Shown: positions 7,038 through 15,805, counted from the stretch's first letter. The stretch is 64,000 nt of DNA from an uncultured Acidimicrobiia bacterium (GCA_958295745.1 OY282370.1:682001-746000), one strand, 5' to 3'. Made by a program: numbers and translations. Notes: generated by a model from the letters alone, not told the origin.

Positions 7038-8609
7038 ATGGCACATCCACAGCTCGAGATCTACGACACCACCCTGCGGGACGGCGCCCAGCAGGAAGGC
7101 ATCTCGCTCACCGTCTCCGACAAGCTCCGGGTGGCGGGGTTGCTGGACGAGCTGGGCGTCGCCTACATCGAGGGGGGGTGGCCGGGCGCCAACCCGAAAG
7201 ACAGCGAGTTCTTCAAGCGGGCCCGCTCGGAGCTGGACCTGCGCACCGCCTCCCTGACCGCCTTCGCCTCGACCCGCCGCCCGCGCGGTGCGGTGGAGGG
7301 AGATCCGCAGATGCTCGACCTGCTGGAAGCCGAGACCGAGGTGGTGTGCATCGTCGGCAAGGCGTGGGACTACCACGTCAAGGAAGCCCTGCGCACCGAC
7401 CTCGGCGAAGGCATAGCCATGGCGGGCGAATCGGTCGACTACCTGGTCCGCCGCGGGCGCCGGGTGTTCTTCGACGCCGAGCATTTCTTCGACGGCTACG
7501 CCTCCGACCCCGGGTTTTCGCTGGCGGTGCTGAAGGCCGCCCACGAAGCGGGGGCGGAGCGGCTGGTGCTGTGCGACACCAACGGAGGCCGGCTGCTGCA
7601 CGAGATCACCCATACCCTGGGCCGGGTGCAGGAAGCGCTTCCCGAGGCGGAACTCGGGGTGCACTTCCACAACGACGCCGGGTGCGCGGTGGCGTCTTCG
7701 CTGGCCGCGGTGCGGCTCGGGGTGCGCCAGGTGCAGGGCTGCGTCAACGGATACGGGGAACGCACCGGCAACGCCGACCTGTCCACCATCCTTCCCGACC
7801 TGGTGCTCAAGATGGGGGTGCCGGTGCTCGACCATGTCCGGCTGGAGAGCCTGTCCCCCATCGCCCGCCACATCGCCGAGATCGTCAACATCCGCCTCGA
7901 CCCGCACAGCCCGTACGTGGGCACCTCCGCCTTCACCCACAAGGCGGGCCTCCACACCTCGGCCCTGGCCCGCCGCCCGGACGCCTACGAGCACCAGAAC
8001 CCGGCGGCGGTGGGCAACCGCACCCGCATGGTGGTCTCGGAGCTGGCCGGCAAGACCGCCGTCCTCTCGAAGGCGGCCGAACTGGACGTAGAGCTGACCG
8101 ACCGGCAGGCCGCCGAGGTGCTGGACGACATCAAACACATGGAGCACCGCGGCTATCACTTCGAGGCGGCCGACGGTTCCTTCGAGCTGATGCTCCGCCG
8201 GGCGGCGGGGTGGACCCACGACTTCTTCGAGCTGGAGTCCTACCGGGTGTCCACCGAGCGGCGCGGCGGAGGGGAGGTCATGGCCGAAGCAACGGTCAAA
8301 CTTTGGATCAGGGGGGAGCGGATCATCACCACCGGGGAGGGAAACGGTCCGGTCAACGCCCTCGACCACGCCCTCCGGGGCGCCCTCCGAAGCCGCTTCC
8401 CCGAGCTGGACGGCCTGCGGCTGACCAACTACCGGGTGAGGGTCCTGGACGCCACCGAATCCACCGCCGCCGCCGTCCGGGTGTTCATAGAGACCAGCGA
8501 CGGAACGAGCGCCTGGGGCTCGATCGGGGTCGACACCGACGTGATCGGGGCCTCCTGGGAGGCTCTGGCGGACGGGATCGTGGTGGGCCTGCTCAGGGCG
8601 GGGGCCTGA
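7038..8609 (+). CDS. cimA: (R)-citramalate synthase
   Basis: Condenses pyruvate with acetyl-CoA to (R)-citramalate, the threonine-independent entry into isoleucine synthesis; cytoplasmic. The 523-residue protein belongs to the CimA branch (TIGR00977-like) of the isopropylmalate/homocitrate synthase family. It has an HMGL-like TIM barrel with 'YDTTLRDGAQQEG' at residues 8-20 (metal-binding Asp and Arg), 'EGGWPGANP', the metal-ligand region 'GVHFHNDAGCAVA', and 'GTSAFTHKAGLH'. A C-terminal LeuA dimerisation/allosteric domain spans about residues 385-520. The ATG at 7038 has GAGAGAGG upstream. The leader with an Ile-rich peptide and terminator argues that the operon is attenuated when isoleucine is plentiful. 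The two genes that follow are on the same strand. Confidence 0.92.
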   Translation: MAHPQLEIYDTTLRDGAQQEGISLTVSDKLRVAGLLDELGVAYIEGGWPGANPKDSEFFKRARSELDLRTASLTAFASTRRPRGAVEGDPQMLDLLEAETEVVCIVGKAWDYHVKEALRTDLGEGIAMAGESVDYLVRRGRRVFFDAEHFFDGYASDPGFSLAVLKAAHEAGAERLVLCDTNGGRLLHEITHTLGRVQEALPEAELGVHFHNDAGCAVASSLAAVRLGVRQVQGCVNGYGERTGNADLSTILPDLVLKMGVPVLDHVRLESLSPIARHIAEIVNIRLDPHSPYVGTSAFTHKAGLHTSALARRPDAYEHQNPAAVGNRTRMVVSELAGKTAVLSKAAELDVELTDRQAAEVLDDIKHMEHRGYHFEAADGSFELMLRRAAGWTHDFFELESYRVSTERRGGGEVMAEATVKLWIRGERIITTGEGNGPVNALDHALRGALRSRFPELDGLRLTNYRVRVLDATESTAAAVRVFIETSDGTSAWGSIGVDTDVIGASWEALADGIVVGLLRAGA

Positions 8610-8685
8610 CCCGCCCCCCGCCGGTTGCCGCGGCGCCCGGTTATCGTGATGCATCGGTGAGCCGTATCACGACAATTCCCCGAAG

Positions 8686-9492
8686 ATGACGCCGGCGCCG
8701 CACGCATATACGGCGAATCCGGCGCCGACCGCCCCTGAATCCCTGCTCGAGGAAGCCGTCGAGATGGCCCGCCGGGCCGGGCGCCTCACCCTGGACTGGT
8801 TCCGCCCCTCGGTGGAGGTGGAGATCAAGGCGGACGGGAGCCCGGTGACCGAAGCGGACCGGGCCGCCGAGCTGCTGCTCCGGCGGGAGCTCGCCGAGCG
8901 CCACCCGGGGGACGCCGTGGTCGGGGAGGAGATGGGCGCCAGCGGGGGCGGCACCGGCCGCACCTGGTTCATCGACCCCATCGACGGCACCCAGTCGTTC
9001 GTGCGGGGGGTCCCCCTGTTCGCCACCCTGCTGGCCCTGGAAGACGTCCACGGCCCGGCGGCCGGGGTGATCTACCTCCCGGCCCTCGACGAGACGGTGG
9101 CCGCCGGGCGGGGAACAGGGTGTTTCCTGAACGGGCGCCCCGCCGAGGTCAGCGGCAGGAGCTCCCTGGAGGGGTCCGTGCTGTGCACCAGCGGCTACGA
9201 CCTGATCCCCGAGGACGCGGCCGCCCGCCTGCATCGCAGCCCGCTCACCCTCAGGGGATGGGGGGACGCCTACGGATACGCCTTGGTGGCCGCCGGGCGG
9301 GTGGAGGCCATGTACGACCCGGTGGTGAACCCCTGGGACATCGCCCCGATGGCGGTGATCGTCCCCGAAGCGGGGGGCGTCTTCACCGACTGCTCGGGGG
9401 CGCCGGGGTTCCGATCGGGAACCGGCCTGGCCACCAACGGGCGGCTGCACAGCGAGGTACTGGAGATCGTGGCCGGACGGGGCGGGAAGTAG
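8686..9492 (+). CDS. Inositol monophosphatase-family phosphatase (possible histidinol-phosphatase)
   Basis: A 268-residue member of the Mg2+-dependent, Li+-sensitive IMPase superfamily. Metal-binding motifs are intact: 'GEEMG' (first Glu), 'WFIDPIDGTQSFV' (Asp, Asp, Gly, Thr) and the C-terminal 'PWDIAPMAVIVPEAGG'. In Actinobacteria, proteins with this pattern are often HisN histidinol-phosphatases, completing histidine synthesis; inositol-phosphate, fructose-bisphosphate or PAP phosphatase activity cannot be ruled out by sequence alone. The ATG at 8686 is followed by a proline/alanine-rich stretch of about 15 residues before the fold starts. It sits 76 bases after cimA and 26 bases before the oxidoreductase gene, so the three may be cotranscribed. 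Confidence 0.85.
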   Translation: MTPAPHAYTANPAPTAPESLLEEAVEMARRAGRLTLDWFRPSVEVEIKADGSPVTEADRAAELLLRRELAERHPGDAVVGEEMGASGGGTGRTWFIDPIDGTQSFVRGVPLFATLLALEDVHGPAAGVIYLPALDETVAAGRGTGCFLNGRPAEVSGRSSLEGSVLCTSGYDLIPEDAAARLHRSPLTLRGWGDAYGYALVAAGRVEAMYDPVVNPWDIAPMAVIVPEAGGVFTDCSGAPGFRSGTGLATNGRLHSEVLEIVAGRGGK

Positions 9493-9518
9493 GCGGCGGA
9501 GGCGGTACGATCCGGCCG

Positions 9519-10784
9519 ATGGCGCACGAGGCGGTACTGCTGGGAGCCGGTGAACGGGGCAGGCACGTCTACGGCGCCTACGCAAAGCGCCGGCCCGACC
9601 GGCTGCGTTTCACGGCGGTGGCCGACCCGGACGGGCAACGGCGCGACCTCTTCGGCCGGGAACACGGCATCCCGCCTTCCATGCGCTTCCGGGACTGGCC
9701 GGAGCTCCTGGAGGCCGAACGGGCCCCGGTGTTGTTCATCGCCTCCCCCGACCGATGCCACGCCGAACAGGCCGTAGCCGCCCTGGAACGGGGGCTCCAC
9801 GTCCTCTTGGAGAAACCGGCCGCCCACACCCTCGAGGAATCCGCCCGGGTGCTGGCGGCCGCCCGCCGCAGCCGGGGTCGCCTGACCGTCTGCCACGTCC
9901 TCCGCCACACCCCGTTCTTCTCCGCTTTGAACGGGTTGCTGGCGTCGGGCCGTCTGGGCGAGCCGGTATCGATCGAACACCGTGAAGACACGGCCTATTG
10001 GTACAGCGCTCACAGCTTCGTGAGGGGCAACTGGGCGAAGGCGGCGGCGGCCACCCCCAGGATCGTCCAGATGTGCTGCCACGATTTCGACCTCCTGGCC
10101 TGGAACCTCGAAGCCGCCGCGGGAGGGGTGCGGGTGACCCGGATGCAGTCCTTCGGTTCGCTCCTGGAGTTCAGGCCGGAACGAGCCCCGGAGGGCGCAT
10201 CCGACAGATGCACCGATCCGTGCCCGGCGGCGCCCGCCTGCCCCTACGACGCCCGCCGCCTCTACCTCGGCCCGGACCGGACCGGATTGCCGGTCCACAC
10301 CATCTCCGATGACCTGTCCCCCGAAGGGCGCCTGCGGGCGCTGAGGGAAGGCCCCTACGGGCGGTGCGTCTACACCGCCGGTTCCGACGTGGTGGATCAC
10401 CAGACGGTCTCGATGGAGCTGTCTTCGGGGGCGACCGCGGTCCTGGTGATGAACGGACACGCCGCCCGGCAGACCAGGACCGCCCTGTACCACGGTACGA
10501 GGGGATCCGTGAGGGCCGTCTTCGGCGGATCCCCGACGATCGAGTTCACCGACCGCTCCGGCGGCGGACCGGTGAGGATACCCTTCGAAGCCGCTGCCGG
10601 AGGCCACGGAGGAGGCGACGAGGGGCTGATCGAAGACTTCCTCGATTCGCTGGAGGGGGCGGAAACCGCCGAGGACTCGGCCGAGGTCTGGTTCGAGAGC
10701 CACCTGCTGGCCTTCAGCGCCGAGGAGGCCCGGCTGAGCGGCGGCGTCCTCGACATCGACCGCCGCCGGACCGGATATCTCTGA
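9519..10784 (+). CDS. Gfo/Idh/MocA-family NAD(P)-dependent oxidoreductase
   Basis: A 421-residue oxidoreductase. The N-terminal Rossmann fold starts with 'AVLLGAGERGRHVYGAY' (GxGxRG variant), followed by 'ADPDGQRR', 'SPDRCHAEQAVAALERG' and the family signature 'LLEKPAAHT' with the catalytic-type Lys. The C-terminal alpha/beta domain includes the substrate-side 'QMCCHDFDLLAWNLE' helix and a four-cysteine cluster ('RCTDPCPAAPACPY'), as in relatives acting on sugar-like or cyclitol substrates. The actual substrate is unknown. The ATG at 9519 lies 27 bases after the phosphatase stop. An IMPase-like phosphatase next to a Gfo/Idh/MocA enzyme would also fit inositol or cyclitol metabolism. Confidence 0.85.
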   Translation: MAHEAVLLGAGERGRHVYGAYAKRRPDRLRFTAVADPDGQRRDLFGREHGIPPSMRFRDWPELLEAERAPVLFIASPDRCHAEQAVAALERGLHVLLEKPAAHTLEESARVLAAARRSRGRLTVCHVLRHTPFFSALNGLLASGRLGEPVSIEHREDTAYWYSAHSFVRGNWAKAAAATPRIVQMCCHDFDLLAWNLEAAAGGVRVTRMQSFGSLLEFRPERAPEGASDRCTDPCPAAPACPYDARRLYLGPDRTGLPVHTISDDLSPEGRLRALREGPYGRCVYTAGSDVVDHQTVSMELSSGATAVLVMNGHAARQTRTALYHGTRGSVRAVFGGSPTIEFTDRSGGGPVRIPFEAAAGGHGGGDEGLIEDFLDSLEGAETAEDSAEVWFESHLLAFSAEEARLSGGVLDIDRRRTGYL

Positions 10785-10807
10785 AGAAAACGGCGTGATC
10801 GTATGAT

Positions 10808-11195
10808 AAGAGTATTGATGATGTCTCAGTGTTGTGGTATATATATAGAAGACAGATATCGCAAAGCGTATCCGCGGGCCGCCTTGCGATCACAGATCAC
10901 CGCGCCCAAGGGATGCCGGGCTTTCCCGGCGGGACGACCTGAAAAGGGCGGGCGGTCGAAGTAGCTGTGCTGAAAACGGATCGGGCACGGAGAGGGCGGA
11001 CACGCCCCCGGCGGCTTCGAGACAGTGGCAGGTGGCGGCGGGGGCTGGGCCCGGCGAAGCCGGCGAATTGCGGCGAGAACGCGAAAAATGGCTGCGCCCG
11101 CTTTCTGGAGTTTCCTCCCCTCCCCGTTTCTGTTGCTCAACGCCTGCGCCGCCCACCCCAACACCCCGGGCGTGAACAATCAGGGTTATTGGAAT
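10808..11195. repeat. Dispersed intergenic repeat, copy B
   Basis: This is the second copy of the element at 5985-6376, in the same orientation: AT-rich GTGTTGTGGTATATATAT, AGACAGATATCGCAAAGCG, CGCGCCCAAGG, TAGCTGTGCTGAAAACGGATC, the block with GCGGGGGCTGGGCCCGGCG, GCGAGAACGCGAAAAATGG, and at the end GTGAACAATCAGGGTTATT. It fills most of the 584 bases between the oxidoreductase and the Nudix gene. The rest (11196-11368) holds nothing I can assign. Similarity to copy A is patchy, with conserved blocks separated by diverged spacers. Confidence 0.6.
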
Positions 11196-11368
11196 GCGCG
11201 GGCCGCATCGGGGACGACGCGGCCTGTGAGCCGGGTTGTCCGGTCGAGAAGGCCAAAACCTGGCGGCATGAACACGGGTGACAGACGGGGAAACAGCGTC
11301 CAGAACCCGCCTGACGAGCCCTGCCCCGCTGTTCTGGGGGGCAGGGGCGGAAACTATCGGAGCGGGTT

Positions 11369-11905
11369 TCAGTACCCGCCCAGCCCCAGCAGGCGGCGGA
11401 CCATCCGGGCGGTGGCCCCCCAGAGCACATCCCCGTCTATGTCGAAAAAATAGACCTCCCGGCCGTTCCACAACTCGACGCGCCAACGGGACTCGTCCTC
11501 GAAACACCTGAGGGAGGGGGTGAGAACGCGGTCCACCTCGTTGGGGTCGGGCACGAGATCGGGGACCCGGCCCAGCCGCCCCACCACCGGCACCACCATG
11601 CGCGGGTATGTAACGGTGTGGATGGCCGGCAGGTAACCCAGCACCTCCACCTCCGCCGGGTCGATCCCCACCTCCTCTTGCGCCTCCCGCAGGGCCGTGT
11701 CGAGCGGGCTCTCCCCCGGTTCCGGTTTGCCTCCCGGGAAGGCCAGGTCGCCGCCATGGGTAGGCATGTGAACCGGACGGCGGATCAGGATCAGCCGGAT
11801 GTCCCCCTCGTCCTCGTATACGGACGCCAGAACCGCCGCCCGCGGGTCCCCGTCGCCGGGGGGCGGCGCAGGAAGCAAGCGCAGAAAGCCCCAGACGTCG
11901 TCCAT
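11369..11905 (-). CDS. Nudix hydrolase (CoA pyrophosphatase type)
   Basis: A 178-residue Nudix hydrolase. The Nudix box is complete: 'GGKPEPGESPLDTALREAQEEVG' in two parts, GGKPEPGE then TALREAQEEVG, matching Gx5Ex7REUxEExGU with the metal-binding glutamates. The preceding 'RPVHMPTHGGDLAFPGG' resembles the NuCoA signature of coenzyme A pyrophosphatases (NudL/YeaB), which hydrolyse CoA to 4'-phosphopantetheine and 3',5'-ADP. The ATG at 11905 lies 46 bases from the start of the divergent GNAT gene, so the two share a short promoter region. Assignment to CoA as the substrate is an inference from the signature region. Confidence 0.85.
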   Translation of the reverse strand: MDDVWGFLRLLPAPPPGDGDPRAAVLASVYEDEGDIRLILIRRPVHMPTHGGDLAFPGGKPEPGESPLDTALREAQEEVGIDPAEVEVLGYLPAIHTVTYPRMVVPVVGRLGRVPDLVPDPNEVDRVLTPSLRCFEDESRWRVELWNGREVYFFDIDGDVLWGATARMVRRLLGLGGY

Positions 11906-11951
11906 CGAGGTTCCATGCTACGCCGCCCGCACCCGATAAGCTCTCCCCGAC

Positions 11952-12560
11952 ATGGAACGATCCCTGCTGGAACCGCTGTCCACCGGCGGCCGCACCACCG
12001 AGCGCTTCGTGCTGCGCCCGTTCCGGAGGCGCGACGCCGACGCCCTGTACCGGGCGGTTGCCGCCTCCCGGACGGAGCTGTCCGCGTACCTGCCGTGGGC
12101 CGCCAGGGCCTATACCAGAGCCAGCGCCGTTGTCTTCATCCGGGAAAGCATGCGCTCCTGGAGGGACTCCAAGGCTTACGACTTCACCGTACGGCGCCCC
12201 GAGGAACCCGGCCGCCACCTCGGCAACGTAAGCATATGGCATCTGTCCCGCACGTACCGCAGCGGCGAGATCGGATACTGGACCCGCACCGACGAGACCG
12301 GCCTCGGAATCGCCACCGAGGCCGCCAGGGCGGCGCTGAGGATCGGATTCGTGGATCTGGGCATGCATCGCCTGATCCTGCGGATCGCAGTCGGCAACGC
12401 GTCCAGCGAGCGGGTGGCCCAGAAGCTCGGTTTCACCCAGGAAGGGGTGCTGCGCGAGGCGATCGAGGTGGGGGGCCGATGGATGGACCACTCTCTATGG
12501 AGCCTCCTCGACCACGAGTACCGCCGCGCCCGCCGCCGCCGGCCGTCCTTCCGTTCGTGA
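11952..12560 (+). CDS. GNAT acetyltransferase, RimJ/RimL type
   Basis: A 202-residue N-acetyltransferase of the RimJ/RimL branch. It starts with 'TTERFVLRPFRRRDADALY' and 'LSAYLPWA', the usual opening of this family. It continues with 'GEIGYWTRTDETGLGIATEA', where the acetyl-CoA pyrophosphate loop (Q/R-x-x-G-x-A) reads TGLGIA. The closing block is 'LRIAVGNASSERVAQKLGF', typical of the last strand-helix pair. Members acetylate ribosomal-protein N-termini, tRNA-linked or small-molecule amines; the target here is unknown. The C-terminal ten residues are arginine-rich. Confidence 0.85.
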   Translation: MERSLLEPLSTGGRTTERFVLRPFRRRDADALYRAVAASRTELSAYLPWAARAYTRASAVVFIRESMRSWRDSKAYDFTVRRPEEPGRHLGNVSIWHLSRTYRSGEIGYWTRTDETGLGIATEAARAALRIGFVDLGMHRLILRIAVGNASSERVAQKLGFTQEGVLREAIEVGGRWMDHSLWSLLDHEYRRARRRRPSFRS

Positions 12561-12600
12561 GGGGCGCCCCCCGCCCGCGCTCCCGCCGCACGGGGGCGGC

Positions 12601-12831
12601 TCAGGACTGAGGTTGCTCCTGCTCCTGCTCCTGTTCCTGCGCCTTTATGGGGTACTTGCGCACGTAGTCCAAGAGCTCCCGGCGGAAGAACTTGAAGGTC
12701 CGCCCTCCGGGAAGCCGGTAGGCCGGGAGCCGTTCCTCCCTCGCGTACTTCCGCACCATCTGCACGTTCATGTCCAGGAGCTCGGCTACGTCCTGAGCTC
12801 CGAGGATCATATCGTCTTCGTATGCCGTCAT
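12601..12831 (-). CDS. Single-HTH excisionase/MerR-like DNA-binding protein
   Basis: A 76-residue protein consisting of one winged-HTH module of the excisionase/HTH_17 type: 'LGAQDVAELLDMNVQMVRKY' (helix-turn-helix) followed by the wing 'EERLPAYRLPGGRTFKFF' and a helix 'RRELLDYVRKY'. The tail is a run of Gln-Glu pairs (four EQ units) that may be a flexible linker. I use the ATG at 12831 with GGAAAGG eight bases upstream; a GTG one codon earlier is possible. It follows the double-HTH gene by 38 bases in the same direction, and their modules are close relatives, so they arose by duplication and probably act together as small regulators. Confidence 0.75.
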   Translation of the reverse strand: MTAYEDDMILGAQDVAELLDMNVQMVRKYAREERLPAYRLPGGRTFKFFRRELLDYVRKYPIKAQEQEQEQEQPQS

Positions 12832-12869
12832 CACTTTCGCCTTTCCGCAGGATCTGCCCTGCTTCTTTC

Positions 12870-13304
12870 TTATATTTCGGCGGCGGCGCCGCCGGCCGGG
12901 CCGTCTGCTCCGTCATGCGCTTCGTCGGCCGCCGCGCGGCAGCTGCGGACATATTGCAGCACCTCGCTCCGGGAGAACTCGTAACCCCGCTTGCCGGGAT
13001 GCCGATGGGCCGGGATACGCTTCTCCCGGGCGTACTTCCGCACCTGCTGCACATCCATGTCCAAGATCTCGGCGACCGCCTTGGTGTCGATAACCGCATC
13101 GCCTTCTCCCGCCATGGGGGTGGCCGTCATCTCCCTGTGCCGCAGAAGTTCGTTCCGGAAGAACTTGAAGACCCTCCCCCCCGGAAGCCGGTAGGCCGGG
13201 ATACGCCCCGACCGGGCGTGCTTCCGCACCATCTGCTCGCTCATGCCCAAGAGCTCGGCGGCCTCCCCCACACCGAGAACCGCGTCCTCTCCTGGTGTTG
13301 CCAT
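12870..13304 (-). CDS. Tandem double-HTH DNA-binding protein
   Basis: A 144-residue protein with two complete excisionase-like HTH modules in a row. Module 1 (about residues 8-60) has 'GVGEAAELLGMSEQMVRKHA' and the wing 'GRIPAYRLPGGRVFKFF'. Module 2 (about 70-125) has 'DTKAVAEILDMDVQQVRKYA' and 'KRIPAHRHPGKRGYEFSR'. Both keep the Arg-Lys before the wing and the basic YRLPGG/HRHPGK loop. The tail is Ala/Gly/Asp-rich. The ATG at 13304 is preceded by AAAGG at eight bases; the frame is open back to 13613, but that extension looks non-coding. Two HTHs in one chain would let a monomer read a direct repeat. Targets are unknown. Confidence 0.7.
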   Translation of the reverse strand: MATPGEDAVLGVGEAAELLGMSEQMVRKHARSGRIPAYRLPGGRVFKFFRNELLRHREMTATPMAGEGDAVIDTKAVAEILDMDVQQVRKYAREKRIPAHRHPGKRGYEFSRSEVLQYVRSCRAAADEAHDGADGPAGGAAAEI

Positions 13305-13648
13305 CGCCCCCGCCTTTCTACAGGCCGCCCCACCCGGGTCCGACCTGCTCGTTCGTGTTCGTTGTCCTTTGCTGCCAGGCTCCACAGTGCTCGTATGTTG
13401 GACTTCGGAATCCTCCAAAGGATGACCGGCCTGCAAAGCTTGTGAGGGTAGTTTACCATACTTCTCGATTATCCAAAATAGGTCTGGATCGACAGACTCC
13501 AAAAAGGAAGCCGGTGATCCACCGTTCCCGGAGACCGGGGTCCGAGCACGCACAGGGGCGCCGTCGGATGCCCCGGCGCCTGATCGGACGAACATCACAA
13601 GCCGGGTCGTCATGGCGCCGAATCCTCATCCGTGTGAAGACCCCGCCG

Positions 13649-13965
13649 CTCACTCCCCGGCAGGCGGAAACCGTCCGAGAACCGAGAACATCCGAGAACG
13701 CGAAAAACCCCGCAACAGGCCGCCTCCCTCCCGGGCCCAGCCCCCACCGCCGCCACTCGGGTTCGGACTCCGTTTCCGGCGCGTGGCCTCGGCTCCGCGC
13801 CTTGGGAACGGCGGGAGCAAAACGGGTCCGACATGATCACCGCCCTCTCTAGAACTCGGCGGTGATGTTTGTGGTTCGGTATATATCACTATATACCATA
13901 ACCACGACAATATCAATACCCCTGTTCGGGATGCCCGCCCCGAACGCCGCATCCGGGCCGGGACA
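13649..13965 (-). repeat. Dispersed intergenic repeat, copy C
   Basis: This stretch matches copy D (15806-16080) in the same orientation: CGAGAACGCGAAAA, a GGGCCCAGCCCCCACCGCC block, ACTCGG, CCGTTTCCGGCGCGTGGC, GGTCCGACATGATCACCGC, AACTCGGCGGTGATGTTTGTG, an AT-rich run (GGTATATATCACTATATACC) and a GAACGCCGCATCC end. The GC block reversed (GGCGGTGGGGGCTGGGCCC) resembles copies A and B, hence the minus orientation given. It occupies most of the gap between the HTH operon and the MFS gene. The remaining 13305-13648 has AT-rich patches that may hold the HTH promoter but no gene I can support. Confidence 0.55.
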
Positions 13966-13997
13966 TTCCGCCGACCCGGGGGCAAGACTGCAAGACT

Positions 13998-15437
13998 GTG
14001 CCGGTGCTATCCACGACTCACCGCCGGTGGGGCGGACGAACCCATGTCGTCTACACGCTCTCCGTGTTCGTGCTGCTCGCATCGCTCGACAACGCCGCCA
14101 TCGCCCTTTATCCGGCTCTGACCAAGGTAATGGCCGCCGATCTGGCCGTCAGCGAGTCGAGGATGGGGCTGGTAACCGCCCTCGTGATCCTGGCATCCGC
14201 CCTCACGGCGGTGGTGTGGGGCTACTTCGGGGACCGGTCGAGCCGCAAACCTCTCCTGTTCTGGGGGACCCTGGTCTGGTGTCTCGGGCTGGTGCTCGTG
14301 ACCAGGTCGCGGTCGCTGGCCGAGCTGGCCGGATGGTCGGCCCTGGTGGGAGTCGGGCTGGGGGGAATAGCCTCGGTGGGTTTCTCGATGATCTCCGACT
14401 TCGTGGCGCCCCGGCGGCGGGGCCTGGCGATGAGCTTCTGGGGGCTGTCCCAGGGTGCCGGCGGGTTCTTCGGCATATTGCTGGGCGGGGTGCTGGGGGC
14501 GGAGGAGTGGCGGACGCCGTTCATCGGCCTGGCCGCGGCCGGAGGGGTGACGGCCCTTCTCTATCTGACCACCGCGGACGCGCCGCGGGGCCGGGCGGAG
14601 CCGCAGCTGGCAGAGGCGCTGGCCGCCGGAGGGTCCTACGGGTACCGGATAGAGAAATCCGACCTGGCCCTCCTGCTTCGCATCCGCACCAACCGCTGGC
14701 TGATCCTGCAGGGCCTCACCGGACAGCTGGCCTACGGGTCCCTCATCTGGGTGCCGCTCCTGTACCAGGGCAAGGTCCAGGCGGCCGGATACGGCCTGGC
14801 CACCGCCACCGCGGTGGGGGCGGTGTTCGGCGCCGTCTTCCAGATCGGCGGGGTGATCTCCATCCTGGCCGGCCATCTGGGGGACCGCTTCCAGCGCCGC
14901 ACGCCCCGGGCGAGGGCGATCATATCCATGGTGGGGATCCTGGGCGCCGTCCCTTTCTTCATAGCCTTCTTCTTCGTGCCCCTTCACGGGCTGGACATAC
15001 CCGTCGGCGAGGGCGGCATGGCCATAGTCCTGGCCACCCTGGCCAGCGTGTTCACCAACCCGTACGCCGCCGCCGCCTTCCTGCTCTCCCTGGCGGCCCT
15101 GGCCTTTACATCGGCCGACTCCCCCAACTGGTACGCCCTGCTGACCGACGTGAACCTGCCCGAACACCGAGGCACCGCCTTCGGGCTGGGGAACCTGTCC
15201 AACGGGGTCTCCCGGACGGCGGGCAACGGCCTGACGGTGGTGGCGGCCGGTCTGCTGACCTCCAGTTTCGCCGCCCCCTGGAACTATGCGATCGGCCTCA
15301 CCGTGTTCCAGCTGTTCTTCATCCCCACCGGGCTGTGCTACTGGATGGCTTCCAAGACCTGCCCGTCCGACATCGCCCGGGTGCGGTCGCTGCTGGACGA
15401 ACGGGGCCGGGAGGCCCTCCCCGGCGGGCAGCCGTAG
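13998..15437 (+). CDS. Major facilitator superfamily transporter
   Basis: A 479-residue membrane protein with about twelve hydrophobic segments arranged in two halves. The MFS motif A loop is visible after helix 2: 'GYFGDRSSRKPLLFWG', preceded by 'DNAAIALYPAL' in helix 1 with a membrane-embedded Asp. A second 'GHLGDRFQRRTPRARAI' loop lies after helix 8. The order 'VGVGLGGIASVGFSMISDFV' and 'RGLAMSFWGLSQGAGGFFG' is like spinster-type (Spns) carriers, which move lipids or drugs, but the substrate cannot be deduced. I use the GTG at 13998, placed 33 bases after repeat copy C; no strong ribosome-binding site is visible, so a slightly later start is possible. Confidence 0.85.
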   Translation: MPVLSTTHRRWGGRTHVVYTLSVFVLLASLDNAAIALYPALTKVMAADLAVSESRMGLVTALVILASALTAVVWGYFGDRSSRKPLLFWGTLVWCLGLVLVTRSRSLAELAGWSALVGVGLGGIASVGFSMISDFVAPRRRGLAMSFWGLSQGAGGFFGILLGGVLGAEEWRTPFIGLAAAGGVTALLYLTTADAPRGRAEPQLAEALAAGGSYGYRIEKSDLALLLRIRTNRWLILQGLTGQLAYGSLIWVPLLYQGKVQAAGYGLATATAVGAVFGAVFQIGGVISILAGHLGDRFQRRTPRARAIISMVGILGAVPFFIAFFFVPLHGLDIPVGEGGMAIVLATLASVFTNPYAAAAFLLSLAALAFTSADSPNWYALLTDVNLPEHRGTAFGLGNLSNGVSRTAGNGLTVVAAGLLTSSFAAPWNYAIGLTVFQLFFIPTGLCYWMASKTCPSDIARVRSLLDERGREALPGGQP

Positions 15438-15583
15438 CACCCCGGCCCCGCCCCCCCTCCGGCGGCCGCCCCGCCCCCCGCCCTTGCGGAAATGCCCCTC
15501 CCGCCGCCCTTCCGGGTGCTGTAATCTGTCGTAGGAGCGGGCGGCGCGCCTGCCCATTCCTATTCTGCTAACGAGGAGATTCA

Positions 15584-15805
15584 TTGCCGAAGGACGACGT
15601 GCTGCGGGTTCAGGGCAGCGTCATCGAGACCCTGCCCAACGCCATGTTCAACGTGAAGATAGACGGAGGGCTTCAGGTGCTGGCCCGAGCCTCCGGCAAG
15701 ATGCGGCGGGGCCGTTTCATCCGCATCCTGCCGGGCGACCGAGTCGACGTGGAGCTGTCGGCCTACGACCCCAGCCGCGGACGCATCGTGTGGCGCTACA
15801 AATAG
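15584..15805 (+). CDS. infA: Translation initiation factor IF-1 (paralogue, stand-alone)
   Basis: A 73-residue single OB-fold (S1-type) protein clearly of the IF-1 family: '[18 protein letters not shown]', '[10 protein letters not shown]' and '[20 protein letters not shown]'. IF-1 binds the 30S A site during initiation. It is more diverged than normal: the usual LAHISGKMRK is [10 protein letters not shown] and the loop before IRILPGD appears one residue longer (GRF), by comparison with the E. coli sequence from memory. It starts with TTG at 15584 with AGGAG upstream. It is not in a ribosomal-protein operon here, so it may be a second copy; the canonical infA would lie elsewhere. Confidence 0.88.
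   Translation: MPKDDVLRVQGSVIETLPNAMFNVKIDGGLQVLARASGKMRRGRFIRILPGDRVDVELSAYDPSRGRIVWRYK

Noticed and set aside
11196-11368. Second Ile-type leader peptide because GGCGGCATGAACA also occurs at 11263
   Set aside because: The frame after that ATG lacks repeated amino-acid codons and no biosynthetic gene follows.
13305-13613. N-terminal extension of the double-HTH protein by 103 codons
   Set aside because: No ribosome-binding site, Ser/Arg/Gly-rich non-family composition, and a good start at 13304.
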